64,000 nt of DNA from Cocos nucifera (GCA_006176705.1 QRFJ01000759.1:248001-312000); one strand, 5' to 3'. Shown: positions 47,347-60,248, numbered from the stretch's first letter. Notes: generated from the sequence alone by a model not told the origin. Program-made: numbers and translations.

Positions 47347-47354
47347 TATATAAA
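47347..47354 (+). promoter_or_regulatory. TATA box of copia B 5' LTR
   Basis: TATATAAA followed by CCCTGTCTG, the same position and context as in A (10402). Confidence 0.65.
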
Positions 47355-47751
47355 CCCTGTCTGTGCCTAGAATTATGAGCTTCTATCCTTTGCCCATGCC
47401 ACAAAGATTTTCTCCCTCTCTCTCCATGCCACCTTTAGTTCCTCTCTCTCCTATCCAAGTTCAAGAGTTTTTGGGCTTGAGTTTGGTGCGATCCAAGCAA
47501 GAGAAAGACGACAGAAAAGGAAGAAGGCAGCACGACAATAAGAGACAACGGTTGATCTTCAAAAATTATTTTGAAGATCTTCAAGATCAGATCTAGATTT
47601 GATTTTTAAAGCACAGATTGAGAAGGAGAAGATCTCTAAATTCTGTCCAAGTGGATATCGATAGAGGTCAGGCACTTACGTGGCTATATCTAGAACCTCA
47701 GGCAAACATTAAAATCATCATAGGGTAATTAGATTACCTAAAATATAGGTA

Positions 47752-47782
47752 TAATTTAATTTAATTTAATTTAATTTAATTT
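47752..47782 (+). repeat. (TTAAT)n microsatellite, about six units
   Basis: Regular pentanucleotide run in the U5 part of the B 5' LTR. The 3' LTR has only an irregular short version near 55870-55900, so it expanded in one LTR. Confidence 0.85.
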
Positions 47783-47917
47783 ATCAAGATCAACAAGATT
47801 AGATCTAAAGAGTCTCAAATCTGATTTAGATCTAAGAAAAAAAAATTTTGAAATATCTCTCTTGATCTAATCAGATCTGAACGAACCTAATCCAAGAAAT
47901 AGGATTTTTTCTTCAAC

Positions 47918-47933
47918 TGGTATCAGAGCCAGG
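47918..47933 (+). other. Primer binding site of copia B
   Basis: TGGTATCAGAGCCAGG, two bases after the LTR end, identical to A. Confidence 0.9.
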
Positions 47934-49797
47934 TTTTTATAATTAATTAGATCTAATTTTAATATATTTTTGATCTAATAGTTAGATGATTTTAGATGTC
48001 ACATTAGATGTGATTAGATCTAAAATCAAAAATTAAAAAAATTAAATAATCTAGATCTAAGATGTATAAAATGCATGACTAGACTAGGAATAAAATTATT
48101 CTATGTATAGTCTAGCATAATCATAATTTTAATTTAATTAATTATAATTTTTAGATCTATTTATTTACTATTTTTTGATATTATAAATATTATAATTAGA
48201 TTTAAAAAATATAAAATAAAGTTATTTAATTTTATTCATATGAGATATGATTGATGCATGTTTAGACTAGTTGTAGAAAAGTTCTACAAAATTATCTTGA
48301 ATAAATTTAATTTGATATGATCAAATTTAATTTTTATTTTTTAGATATTTATGAGATAATTTAGATCTAAAAATATGCATGATATGATACATGAGATGTA
48401 TGCAAAATATATTTTTAAGTTAGATCAATTTTTATATGTGATATATGAGGTAGATCTAACTAGTTTTATAGATTCATCATATTTCTAATTAAGGCATTTT
48501 TCTTGGCCATCCGATCATAAGAACAAAGAAGGATTTAAAGGCCCTCTCCTTCCATTTGATGGGGTGTTCTTATGATATGTAGGGATGCCGCGTGTTCGTC
48601 CTTAATCAAAAATCAAAAATTTATTTTCTGCAAAATTCTAGATCCTAAAATCCAAGGATTTTACTTACATATTTTTATTTATGAATCCTAAACTTAATTA
48701 AAAATTAAGATTATGAAATATATTAGATCTAAAATTTAGAATTTTTAGATCTAAGACATATTCATAAAATTAGATTCGGGCTTGGGTAGCTCAATTAGGT
48801 CTAGCGATTGATCAAACTAAATCAAAAGTCGGTTAGATGAGATCAAGAGTGCTTAAATTGACTAGTCTAATAGGATTAAGTCTGGATCAAGGTCGAATCA
48901 TATGAGTGATCGATCAAGTTAAGACCAAATTAGGCTTAGTGGTTAGAGTCTGGATTGTAGGCTAATCCGATTAGTTCTGACTCAACAACTTGGTATCTAA
49001 GGTAAGTTTGGCAGATACGATCGATTAGTTTTTAATTGGAAGCTACTCGACTTGAATGCATTCTTATCGAGTTAATGGCATATCCCTTCCACCGGTCTCA
49101 TTTATCTAACCATATTTGTCGGCTCAGTCATGATCTAAGGTAGCTAATAATCCAAGCTAACCCATGCCACTAGGTTAGTCATAATGGTTATGGCTATGTC
49201 AAGTCAAGTTTAAAGAGACCTAAATCAAATCTTCCTAAGAAAAGATTAAGTCTAAGATCTCCCACCATTGTAGATATGCGGGCCCTTCTCGGGGTTGATT
49301 GTTCTCGACTGGTCATAGTGGTTCAGTTGCACTAGAAGATGCAACCATGTCTATTAGGCATTGGATTCTATGGGCTGGAGGATGGATTGGGCTCAATATT
49401 TTGGATACGGTGAGAGACCCAATTAAAAATTCAATCTATGCAAATGGTAGGTCTGACTTAACTAAAAAATGAATCAATATTTCAGACATGGTGAGATTCA
49501 TGAATTAGAGATCAAGTCTGGGTGCACCATGATTAGAGAATCATTGGACAAGAGTTGTTCACTCATTGGCTAACCCATCATCAATAACTATTAGGTGAGA
49601 TGATGAGTCAGTTGGTGGAACTACACCATTCACTAGAAATCATTAATCATAGAGATTTTTACATCTCTACAGAGGGAGTATAGAGATCTGAAGAAAATAG
49701 TGGGAGCTAATTTGTTTAAAAATCAAACTTTTAAATAAATTGGTCAAGTCTTAATTTCAAAATCTAACTAGAAATTTTGACTCTCTATAGAAAAAAA
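47934..49797 (+). other. Untranslated leader of copia B
   Basis: Collinear with the A leader (10994-12860); no credible coding frame. Confidence 0.7.
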
Positions 49798-50620
49798 ATA
49801 TCTGCATCCAACCCACTAGCTTGTATCCTAGATACCCATAGACTGACTAGACCCAATTACAAGGATTGGCTCTGGAACTTCAAAATTATTTTGGATTTTG
49901 AGAAGTTAACTCATGTTTTGGACCAGGATCCCTCCACCTTATCAGCCCATCCATCCACTGAACAGAGAGCATCTCTTGATAAATGGATGGATGAAGATAA
50001 TAAGGTCAAATACTACATGTTGGGCTCGATGTCTGATGAGTTTCAGCGCCAACATGAAGATATCAAGACTGCCTACCAAATGTTGGCTCACCTGCAAGAG
50101 TTGTTTGGTAAATAAAGTCGCGCAGCCAAATATCAGATCACTAAATGACTGTTTAAGGCTAAAATGCATGATGGGCAGTCAATCCAAGATCATTGTCTAA
50201 TGATGATCAAGGACTTGAAAGAGCTTGAGAAGCTCGGAGTGAAGTTAGATCAGGATCTATAGAATGATATAATTCTGCAATCCTTGACTAATGCATATGG
50301 GCAGTTCATCATGAACTACCATATGCATAAACTTCAAAATACTCTGGTCGAACTTATGAATATGCTGGTTACTGCTAAGCTTTCTATGAAAGATTCTAAA
50401 GGCTTAGTACTTTCTATGGAATGAACTTCTTCTAAGAAAAAGTCTTTTGAAAAGAAGAAGAAGTCTGTGAAAAGGTAGAAGATGGAAGGTTAAAAAAAAA
50501 AAAGGCAGAGCTGAAGAAGAAGGCCGCTGATAAAGGAAAGTATTTTCATTGTAATACTGATGGCCACTGAAAGCGGAATTGCCCTACATACCTGACCACC
50601 TTAAAGAATAAGAAGAAGAC
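49798..50620 (+). pseudogene. Copia B gag remnant with lost start codon
   Basis: The codon matching the A gag ATG is ATA here (AAAAAAATATCTGCA), so the natural start is gone. The reading then stays open for about 105 codons to 50113: YKDWLWNFKIILDFEKLTHVL, WMDEDNKVKYYMLGSMSDEF and AYQMLAHLQELFG. Stops follow. The knuckle near 50540-50585 reads FHCNTDGH, stop, KRNC, keeping two Cys and the His. Confidence 0.87.
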
Positions 50621-51960
50621 AGGTCCTTCTGGAGGTATGCTCGTTATTGAATCTAACCTTACGATTTTTTCTCCATCCAGTTGGATGCTTGACTCTGGTT
50701 CTAGTGCTCATTTGTGCACTTCTATACAGGATCTTAAGGATAGTAGGAGGCTAAGGGATGGTGAGTTGATCCTATGTATCAGAAATGGAGCAAGGGTTGC
50801 TACTTTGACCATGGAAACCTACCCTCTTCGACTATCGTCTGGCTTAGATTTAGTACTTAGGGATTGTTATTATGTGCCTGTCGCAAGCAGGAATTTGATT
50901 TCTATTTCATGTTTTGCACAAGAAGGCCATATAATTAGTTTTCTTAAGGACCATTGTAATATTCTTTATGGAAGAAATAAAATTATAAGTGGTTTCCTTA
51001 TTAACGATCTTTACTAGTTACATATTGATGTATCTATCTTTAATATCGAGCAAAATGTGAATACCATAAAACGATCCAAGGATAGTCCAAATAATAGGTA
51101 TCTATGGCATCTAAGGCTAGATCATATAGAAGAAGATAGAATTAACAAATTGGAGAAAATTGGATTATTGAGTCTATCGATTTTTGAGCCATATCCAATT
51201 TATGAATCATGTCTTCATGGCAAAATGACTAAGCTCCCTTTTGTAGGACATGGGAAAAGGGCCACGGATCTACTTGCCCTAGTACATACTGATGTGTGTG
51301 GCCCATTTGATGTGTCGGCCAGAGGCAACTTTGATTACTTCATAATCTTTACTAATGATTTATCTCGGTATGGGTACGTGTATCTTATGAGACACAAGTC
51401 TGAAGCCTTTGAAAAGTTCAAAGAATTCAGACATGAAGTCGAAAAGAAAACTGAAAAATCCATTAAGGTTCTTTGATCAGATCGAGGAGGTGAATACCTT
51501 AGTTGAAAATTCCTGGACTATCTCAAGCAAAATAGCATAGTCTCTTAATGGAGTCCATCTGAAATACCTCAACTCAACGAAATTTTAGAATAGAAAAACC
51601 AGACTCTATTAGATATGATCCAATCCATGATGAGCTTCACAGACCTTCTTAATTTTCTTTAGGGACAGTCTATTAACTGCTATATATTTACTAAATAGGA
51701 TTTTCTCTAAAACCATTCCTACTATACCGTATAAGATATGTCATGGTAAGAAATTAAGTCTGAGTCATCTCAGAATTTAGGATTGTCCGACTCATATCAA
51801 AAGACAACAAGCGGACAAGTTAGACTATAGATCCTATAGAGCTCGATTCTTAGGATATCCTAAAGAGTCATTAGGATATTATTTCTACATTCTAGAAGAC
51901 CACAATGTGATTGTGAGTCGGCATGCCATCTTTCTTGAAAAATAGTTTATTCAAGATAGC
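50621..51960 (+). pseudogene. Copia B protease and integrase remnant
   Basis: Protease WMLDSGSSAHLC (about 50682-50717) has an intact DSG; the surrounding 126 codons (50637-51017) are open. A pre-integrase and integrase N-terminal piece is open at 51057-51476 with YLWHLRLDH and ALVHTDVCGPFD. The second Asp (about 51478, in a SDRGGEYLS context after a TGA) and the later Glu region (near 51590) survive only in a run of stops and indels from 51475 to 51960. Confidence 0.87.
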
Positions 51961-53742
51961 AGCATTGGAAAGCAGATCAAGCTAGAGGAGAATGTCTCCC
52001 AAGAGCAACGAGCTAAGGATCCTATGGAACCAAATCAGGTTGAGCTAATACAAACACTACCTCCTCCACCTCGTAGATCAGAAAGGGTTTTTCATCCCCT
52101 TGAGAGGTACTTAGGTACAATTTCAGAGGAAGTAGAGGAAATGTTCCTCGTAGGCAATGGGGTTCATGGTGATCCCAAAACCTATGACGAGATGATATCA
52201 AATATCAACTCCAAAAAATAGTTAGAGGCAATGAAGTCAGAAATTGACTCGATGCACTCAAACCAAGTCTAGACCTTGGTAGATCTACTAGAAGGTATAG
52301 TACCTATTGGTATAAATGGATCTACAAGAGAAAGATTGATGCATATGAAAATGTGGAGACATTCAAAGCTAGATTAGTGGCAAAAGATTATAGTCAGCGT
52401 GAAGGCATTGACTATCAGGATACCTTTTCGTCAGTAGCTATGCTAAAATCTATCCGCACATTGCTTGCTGTTGCAACTTATTTCAATTATGAAATATGAT
52501 AAATGGACGTGAAAATGGCATTCTTAAATAGATATCTTGAGGAAGATATCTATATGGAAAAGCTGCTAGGTTTCACATCCAGTGATGCTAATCATAAAGT
52601 ATGCAAGCTGCAAAGGTCCATATATGGACTTAAGCAAGCATCTTAGAGCTGGAATACTCATTTTAATGATGTGATCAAATTATTTGATTTCATCAAAAAT
52701 GAGGAGGAACCATGTATTTTCAAAAAGGTTAGTGGGAGCGCTATTGTCTTCCTCATACTATACGTTGATGATATCCTCCTTATCGAAAATGATATTTCCA
52801 TGTCGACCATAATTAAAATATGGCTATCTAAAGAATTCTCTATGAAAGACCTAGGAAAAGCATCCTTCATTCTAGGAATCAAAGTCTATAGAGATAGACT
52901 GAATAGGATGCTAGGTCTTTCACAGAAGATGTACATTGAGGAAGTGTTAAAGAGGTTTAGCATGGAAAACTCTAAGATGGGATTGGTACCCTTTAGATAT
53001 GGCATTCATCTCTCCAACAAAATGTGTCCCAACACACCAGAGGAGATTGAATGCATGAGCAAGATCCCTTATGCTTCAGCAATAGAGAGCCTCATGTATG
53101 CCATGTTATGTACATGACCTGATATAGCCCATGCTGTGAGTATCACGAGCAGATATCAGTCGATTGCAGGTGAAGAACACTGGACTTCTATGAAATGTAT
53201 CCTTAAGTACTTAAGAAGAATTAAGGATATGTTGTTGGTTTTTGGTAATGGAGAACTCCAAGTTTAGGGGTATACAGACTCGAATTTTATGTCTGATATA
53301 GATGATAGAAAGTTGACATCTGGGAGTCTGTTTGTGTGTAATGGTGGTGCTATCAGTTGGAAGAGTTTAAAGTAGATAGTGATAGTAGATTCCATCATGG
53401 AAGCAGAATATATCACTGCATCAGAAGCTGTAAAGGAGGCATTCTGGTATAAGAAATTTACCACAGAGATCGGAGTGATGCCATCGGATGCCATTCCTCT
53501 ATACTACGACAATAATAACATCATAGCCCTTGATAACGAGCTGAGGTCTCACCAAAAATCTAAGCACATTGAGCAGTGATATCACCTCATTCATGATTAT
53601 CTCGAGAAAGGTTATGTCAAGGTCAAGAGAGTCGACTCTACAAATAATGCGGCAGACCCACTCACAAAGCCATTGGGCTAGCAAAAGATCGAAACCCACC
53701 TTGAGAAGATGGAACTTAGATTTATAGCCAATTAGCTTTAGG
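51961..53742 (+). pseudogene. Copia B reverse transcriptase and RNase H remnant
   Basis: FKARLVAKDYSQREGIDYQDTFS is near 52360-52430. The palm piece 52671-53117 is open for 148 codons with YVDD at 52761-52772 intact, then FSMKDLGKASFILGIKVYRD. RNase H (53255-53690) has EAEYITASEAVKEAFWYKK (about 53400) and YYDNNNIIAL (about 53502-53530), where CDN has become YDN. It ends DPLTKPLG followed by the purine tract AGGTCAAGTGAGAG. Confidence 0.9.
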
Positions 53743-53755
53743 TCAAGTGAGAGTT

Positions 53756-56032
53756 TGTTAGATATGTGTGCCCTAGAAGCTAGAATTGGCTGACACTTAT
53801 AATACACATCTAAGGGCAAAACTATAATTTTGACTATAAATAATAAAATGAATTATTTTCTATCGTAATGTGTATTTGAAAGTATCTATGATACATCCCT
53901 TGAGTTAATGGTAATGATGGTTCATATTTTCAAGAGTTGAAAATTTAAGACATGAATTTTCATTATTAACTCATAAAATGCTCTCAATCGTAAGATCATC
54001 ATAAGGATGGTTATTAATCTGGAAGGTTGGTGTACGATCGCTTCTTTAGAAAAGATGAGTCTTGAGTTTACAGTGTAGAGACACTGGAGTGAGAGTACAG
54101 GTACTCGTTAGAGAACAAGGGCACTGAGCATGACCACCTCGAGCAGTCATGAGGAAGTCTATCTTTTCATCGATGACTGGCTCGAAGCTGCAGTGGTGTA
54201 TCTGGTTCTTTGACCTGAGGTGCATCGACAGTTCACCTTGAGGATGTTATAGTTTGACTACACCATAACTCGATCTCCTAGCCATTCAAAATCCTGAGGT
54301 ATATGTTGGCTATAGCATGTTCATTGTATGAATTGGATTGCACCAATAGGGAATCTGTCTACCTCAGTAGATGAAAAGCAGCCCTATGATAATCATGAGA
54401 ATCAAGTCCATAAGCCCATGGCAATGGCAGAGTGAAATAATAGAAAAAGTTTTTATTAGGGATTTTCATATTAGACTTGAATCGAATGATTAATTCATAT
54501 GACGGAAATTAGGGTTTGACGAGATCACCTAACCCTAATCCGATCGAGGCTCAAGATAGAAAAACTTAATCACATAGGTAACTGCACCGAGAGATTTATT
54601 TTCAGTTCTAATGGGTTGCCACCATATGCTGCTACGTGTCACTGGTGGATTTTGGGAAAACTTAGAATGATTTGGATGATCGATCATACTAGTTGTCTGA
54701 ATCAGAAAAGTTTTGAACCATTGGAAGGTGTTTCGATGATAGAGATCGTGACATATCCCATTATCATACAGAACTGAACCTAACTAGATCACATAAATAA
54801 GGGTTTGGAAATGCATATCATCAATTGGACTAACCCAGTTCAATTGATTTGAATAAGATTCAATTAGGTTTAAGAAAATCATGCTAGCACATGATTGAGC
54901 CTAATATTCTCCTTCAATAATCATTAAAGCTTGTCTCGACTGAGCCAAATATGTTTGGGCTTACTCAAAAATCTTTACTTGGTCTGATTGGAGCTTGTCC
55001 AGATCAGAAAAGGGTTGTCTTAATTTATGAGATAAATTTAAGACAATACCTATCATTTTTCATCACCTGCTAAATCTTGTCTTTAGACTTTGGTCAAATG
55101 TTGACCTTTGACACTTAGACATCTGCCCATGTGTCATGCACCCATAAGATAGAGCATGGGGCTTTATCTCCCTGCTAAAAAGTAGAAAGGGAGGGGGTGC
55201 ATGCCTAGGGAGGCATGCGACCCATGAGGATCACGCCTTGAGTCCCATATAGATGGGAGTCTAGGTTGCTTCATGGTTTCAAATTAGGTGGCGCCAAAGA
55301 GTCCTGTTTGACCAGTCTTGGTGCCACCTAAGGAGATTTATGAGAGACTCTAAACTGATTGGATCAGATGATATCATCTCATCAATCAGATTTAGATCTG
55401 ATTGCACAAAGGGCCATGATTGGTCGGGATGATGTGGCACTGCATGGCACAGCAGGATCTATATAAACCCTATCTATGACTAGAATTATGAGCTTCTACC
55501 CTTTGCCCACTCCACAAAGATTCTCTCCCTCCCTCTCCATGTCACCTTTAGGTCCTCTCTCTCCTATCCACGTCCAAGAGTTTTTGGGCTCAAGTTTGGT
55601 GCGATCCAAGTAAGAGAAAGGCGATAGGAAAGGAAGAAGATAGCGCTGCTACAAGAGACAATGGCTGATCTTCAAAAGTCATTTTGAAGATCTTCAAGAT
55701 CAGATCCAGATTTAATTTTTGGAGCATAGATTGAGAAAAAAAAGATCTCCAGATCTTATCTTAGTGGATACCGATAGAGGCGAGGCACTTACGTGGCTAC
55801 ATTCAGAACCTCAGGCAAATATCGAGATCATCATAGGGTAATTAGATTACCAAAATATAGGTACAATTAAATTAGATTTAATTTAATTTATTTTATTTTA
55901 TCAAGATCAATAAGATCAGATCTGAAGAGTCTCAGATCTGATTTGGATCTAAGAAAATTTTTTTTTGAAATATCCCTCTTGATCCAATCAGATCTGAACG
56001 AACCTGATCCAAAAAATATGGTTTTTCCTTCA
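53756..56032 (+). repeat. 3' LTR of copia B
   Basis: TGTTAGATATGTGTGCC to CCTTCA, followed by CCAAG and the resumed gypsy frame. The TATA box is retained near 55459. Confidence 0.92.
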
Positions 56033-56037
56033 CCAAG

Positions 56038-57345
56038 TTCAAAGGAGTCCCAGACCATAATGCAAGTAGATCCCAAGCCTAGCTATGTTGATCCATTAAT
56101 CCTTTATCTCAAAGATAGCATTCTCCTCAAAGATCCAAATGAAGCTTGAAAGTTGATGAATCAAGCCTCCTGTTATGTTTTGTATTAAGACAAATTGTAT
56201 AAGAGATCTTACTTCTTGCCACTTCTTAAGTGTCTTCGACTGTCTAAAGCTGATTATGCCTTAAGAAAAGTTTATGAAGGAATATATAAGAACCATCTCA
56301 GAGCTCAATCATTGTCTTATAAGCTGCTCCATCAAGGATACTACTAACCAACCATGCAGTAGGATGCAGCCCAACTATGTCAGAAAATATGATCAGTGCC
56401 AAAGGAATGCCAATATTCAAAGACAACCGGCTTCCTAGCTCACACCCCTAAGAGCCCTATGACCATTTGCACAATAAAAAATAGATATACTTGGATCATT
56501 TTTCATTGCATTTGGATAGTGAAAATTTTTTCTAGTGGTGGTGGACTACTTCATCAAGTGGGTTGAGGCTAAACCCCTGGCAAAAATCACTGAGGCCAAG
56601 GTGCAGAACTTCATCTAAAAGTCAATAGTATGCAAACTCAGCCTACCTCAAACTTTAATTATAAATAATGGGTGTCAGTTTATAGGAGCAAAGTTTGTTG
56701 AATTTTGTGAAAACTTGAACATCTCCCATCATTTCATATCTATGGCCCATCCTCAACCAAATGGTGAAGCTAAAGTAACCAATAGAACTCTGCTGCAAGA
56801 AATAAAGGCTAGGCTCAAGCAAATGAAAGAAACATGAATGGACAAACTTTATCATATGCTTTGAGCTTATAGAACCACTCAGAGATTGCTAACTAGAGAG
56901 ACTTCCTTTGCCCTAGCATTTAAGACTAGAGCAGTCATACCAGTTGAACTCAGACTTTCCTTAGCACGAGTTGAAGTCTTTAATGAGCAAAATAATTCAC
57001 AAGATCTCAGGGCAAATATTGATCTATCAGAGAAAAGGCGGGAGAAGGCTCAAATTTGGATGGCAGCTTATAGGTAGAAAGTGGCTTGGTATTATAACTC
57101 TAGAGTTAGAGATAAAAATCTTCAAAATTGGAGATCTAGTGCTATGATGATTAGACATCTCACAGCCACAAAATCAAGACAAGCTCGCTCCAAACTGGAA
57201 AGGTCCCTATGAGGTTATGAAAATCGTTCAATCGGGAACTTACCATCTGAATGAGCTTGGAAGGGCAACACTCCTGCAACCCTGAAACTCAAAGAATTTA
57301 TGAATGTATTATCCATGACCTCACCTTAATAATTTTTTATTTTAA
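56038..57345 (+). pseudogene. Gypsy F integrase remnant
   Basis: The frame that B interrupts resumes at once with SYVDPLILYLKDSILLKDPNEA (56085-56145), the usual gypsy region before integrase. The HHCC zone and catalytic core follow, much decayed: VVVDYFIKWVEAK-like codons near 56538-56572 and NGCQFIGAKFVEFC-like near 56665-56705. HPQPNGEAKVTNRTLLQEIKA near 56750-56810 is better kept and includes the region of the catalytic Glu. A C-terminal part (56886-57077) has FALAFKTRAVIPVELRLS. The reading fades near 57340. Confidence 0.82.
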
Positions 57346-57418
57346 TATTTTTATTTTTGGAGAAAATTGAATGATGGCAGAAAATTATTCAACCAAATTT
57401 TATTTTTAAACAAAGTAG

Positions 57419-57960
57419 AAGGCCTCCAGTTCTTAAATAGGAGATTAACCTCGTCTTAATGAAGGTGAAGGCCTTTGATTCTTAAATAGGAGGTAATGGA
57501 GAGAGGCCTCTTAATAGCTCTTTTGTGCCCCGACAGCCTTATTAGGAATAGAAGGTGAACCTCATCTTAACAAGGATAATAGCTAACCACATCAAGAATA
57601 GGAGGTGGACCTCATCTTGATGTAAATGAAGATCCTTATGAGGGATTGAAGGCATCCAATTCTTAAATAAGAGATAACGGAAAGAGGCCCTCTCAATGGC
57701 CCTTTTGCACCCCAGTAATTTTGTTAGAAATAGGAGGTGAACCTTGTCCAAATAAGGATAATAGCCAACCACGTCAGAAATAGGAGGTTGACCTTATCCT
57801 GACGTAGATGAAGATCCTTATGAGGGATTGAAAGCCTCCGATTCTTAAACAGAAAGTTAACCTCATTCTAACGAAGGTAAAAGCCGATCTCATCAAGAAC
57901 AGAAGGAGGACCTCATCTTGATGTGGGAGAAGACCATCATAAAGGATACAAAAACCCCGA
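57419..57960 (+). repeat. Tandem repeat of about 182 bp between gypsy F pol and antisense ORF
   Basis: The word GGCNTCCGATTCTTAAATAGG-like recurs at about 57419, 57468, 57649 and 57832. The two full units (57468-57648 and 57649-57831) are about 182 bases and share internal phrases such as AACAAGGATAATAGC and GATCCTTATGAGGGATTGAA. Partial units lie at both ends. Tandem repeats at this place are a known feature of Tat-lineage gypsy elements. Confidence 0.78.
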
Positions 57961-58195
57961 TTCCCAAATCGGGAGGCTAAACGAGTTTGGAGGTTCTTGC
58001 CCATAAACAAGAGGGACACACCTACGAGATGTCGAGTTGAGATTATTATTCCAAAATAACATCAACATCAAATAGAGCATGAGAGTAAGAAGTTTCATGA
58101 ATATTAAATTCAAAACAAGACACAAAGATGGTCGAAAGAGGTATGATTTCATTGATATTAAAGTTCAGTACAAGAAGTCTTCAAGACTAATTAAT

Positions 58196-58223
58196 AAAAA
58201 AGAAAGAAAGAAAGAAAGAAAGA
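58196..58223 (+). repeat. (AAAG)n microsatellite
   Basis: About six AAAG units just past the 3' end of the antisense ORF. Confidence 0.85.
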
Positions 58224-58238
58224 GAGTGAGACAAAGTC

Positions 58239-59361
58239 TTATTGGAACTTTGGACTATCTGCCCCTGCCATTATAAGGAAATACGTCAGATCATTAACCT
58301 TATCTTCAAGCTCTTTCCTCGCCACTATACTTTCGTCAAGCAGCTTCCAAACCCTTCTCATATCCTCTTTAGCCTTCCTCAATCTTTTCTGCAAAACCTC
58401 GGATTCGGCTTTAGCATCCTTTACTGCATTCTCGTTGTAAACTATTTGAATCTTAAGTTGAAGGAGTTCAGCCTTGCTCTTTTCATAGATCTCTAAAAGA
58501 TCCCTAAAGATTCTCTTCAAAAATGCGACTTCCTCTAGATCCCCGCTTGGGCCGGCCCGAGCCTTGTCAACCAACCAACTATTTTTGAAGCCACATCACC
58601 TCGGCATTTGCCATTTTGAGCTTCTTCTTGAGATCACCAATTTGTCTGGACCAACCAATCCAGTAGGTCTCATATGCCATCTCAGCATCATGTAGCAACT
58701 TTTGGAGGTCAAAAACTTCTTTGACCAGTCCCAACCATATTTTGCCTAACTCTAAGCCCAGGTCGAGCCCCTCTCTAACTGATGGATTTTTTCTCTTGCT
58801 TCATGAAGTTCATCCTCAAGAAAACAAATCCTAGCAGTTGAAGTCCAGGCTTTTTCACTAGTAGGTTTTATCATCCGTTCAAGCTCCTCAAACAGATGAT
58901 ACTTTTTGGTAGTATACTCTTTAAAGAATTGCTTGGATGACTGGCACAGACGGTTGATCTCGATAGCAGCTTTGGCATAATTTATCTTCGATTTTTTGAG
59001 TTCGTCTTCAGTCTTTTCCAACTTCTTGACTTGACAAACTTCTTTCTTCAAGTCTTTGACATGAGACTTTAAGGGGATGCCCTAAGGCAGTGGTTCCACT
59101 TCAATGAAAGACTATGTTTGGTATATAAATGGATCACAATATAAAGGTATGATGAAAAAGAAAATTCAATTTTATTAACTAAAATGTTTGAGTACATGAA
59201 CGGTAGAAGAAAAAAAAGAATACAGTTGTCAAAAATCTCTAACCTCTAGAGGTGGGACAGCAGATGAGCTCGATGCATCCTTGATAGTCTCCAGCTCTCT
59301 GGCAGATTCAAAGGTCGCAGCAGCAGGCTCGGCAGATGAAAGATTAGCATCAATAGCTGAA
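58239..59361 (-). pseudogene. Gypsy F antisense ORF, C-terminal part (coiled coil)
   Basis: Minus-strand coding remnant convergent with pol. Two open stretches (59051-58752 and 58574-58239) encode highly charged heptad-like protein, for example KKLEKTEDELKKSKINYAKA and LQKRLRKAKEDMRRVWKLLD, ending in a stop at 58239. The piece between them carries on in another frame (about 58735-58600), so at least two small frameshifts are present. The N-terminal side at 59361 joins 61581 across element T. Antisense ORFs between pol and the 3' LTR are known in the plant Tat group of gypsy elements; their function is unknown. Confidence 0.7.
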
Positions 59362-59366
59362 GGTTC
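59362..59366. repeat. Target duplication of element T (GGTTC; partner 61576-61580)
   Basis: Exact match. With T and one copy removed the minus-strand antisense frame continues in phase. Confidence 0.88.
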
Positions 59367-60248
59367 TGTTGTGATATCAACTCCACTGATACCACTTGTT
59401 GAGGATCTTATACGAGATTATTACGATAGAAGAAAAAGAAAAATAAAATAAGAACAATCAAGTATATGGATCAGTCTGAAAGTTCATCTCTATGGGGCAT
59501 GCAAAGTTTCACTATGAAAAAGAAATAGATATAAGAGGAGATCACCCACTCTCTACTCACTGTACACTATCCTCTCTCAACTAGAAGCTATCCTTACAAA
59601 ACCTCTCTCAGAATTTCCAAGGAGACCCTCAGTAGCTACAAGATGCTCTGCCCTCATGGCCTTCATGTCAGATGCTATGCACCTATTGCCTCTCTCTCAT
59701 AGGCCACAGTACTCAATGCTTTGCCAAACTCCTCTTGGAGGTTGCTTGAGCCTCTCTGCATGCCTCTATGTGCCACACCTTGCCACACACCTCTCCATGG
59801 TATCACAGTCTTTAAATAGGCCGAGAATCTTCTTCTCAATAGTTCACAAGAGTCCTAACAGGACTCTGTCTCTTAATATGAGTCGAATAGAATCTTGATG
59901 AAGTTTGGAGTGTCTCCTAGCCTTCAAATCATGACTGCAGTCCTCCATGACCACTGGATCCTGTGGTCCATGCGCAACTCCCATAGACCCCTTAGATTAA
60001 TCATAATCCAAGTCCATCCTATTTTGTTTGCTTCCATCGAGCTGGCTCTATTAGAGGTCGAGCTGGCTCGACTGCATCTTATCTGAATACCTGCTTTCTA
60101 TCTGCCTGAGAAGGTTGGCTCGACTATGGTCCGAACCAGCTTGATCATAGCCTGAGCTGACTCAACCCATAGTCGAAGCAGCCTGACTATTATGCTGATA
60201 CTGATTCTCTTCTACTGTGGATCGAATTTAAGGCATCAAATCCTAACA
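59367..60248 (-). repeat. 3' LTR of element T
   Basis: Minus strand TGTTAGGATTTGATGCC at 60248 to CACAACA at 59367. It contains CGAGCTGGCTCGAC-type words near 60040-60190, like the C LTR. The last 30 bases include an apparent fossil primer site (AGTGGTATCAG). Confidence 0.83.

Larger units (their letters stand above)
45635..47915 (+). repeat. 5' LTR of copia B
   Basis: TGTTAGATATGTGTGCC to TTCTTCA. TATATAAA at 47347-47354. It contains an expanded TTAAT repeat near its end (see separate entry). Confidence 0.92.
45635..56032 (+). mobile_element. Copia B: full-length A-family copia, 10.4 kb, inside gypsy F pol
   Basis: LTRs of 2281 and 2277 bases, a primer site, a leader, gag to RNase H in copia order, a polypurine tract and a near-perfect duplication. 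It has the same structure and family as A. It lies between the RNase H and integrase coding regions of F. About 14 differences in the first 165 LTR bases. Confidence 0.92.

Noticed and set aside
57542..58152. Minus-strand Leu/Phe-rich frames
   Set aside because: Produced by the 182-bp tandem repeat and its flank; the hydrophobic look comes from reading a purine-rich repeat on the opposite strand.
59397..60248. First placement of the T LTR end at CTCAACA (59397)
   Set aside because: The exact GGTTC target duplication lies 30 bases further out, and the primer site at 60679 has the same two-base spacing as in copia C, so the LTR includes the extra 30 bases.
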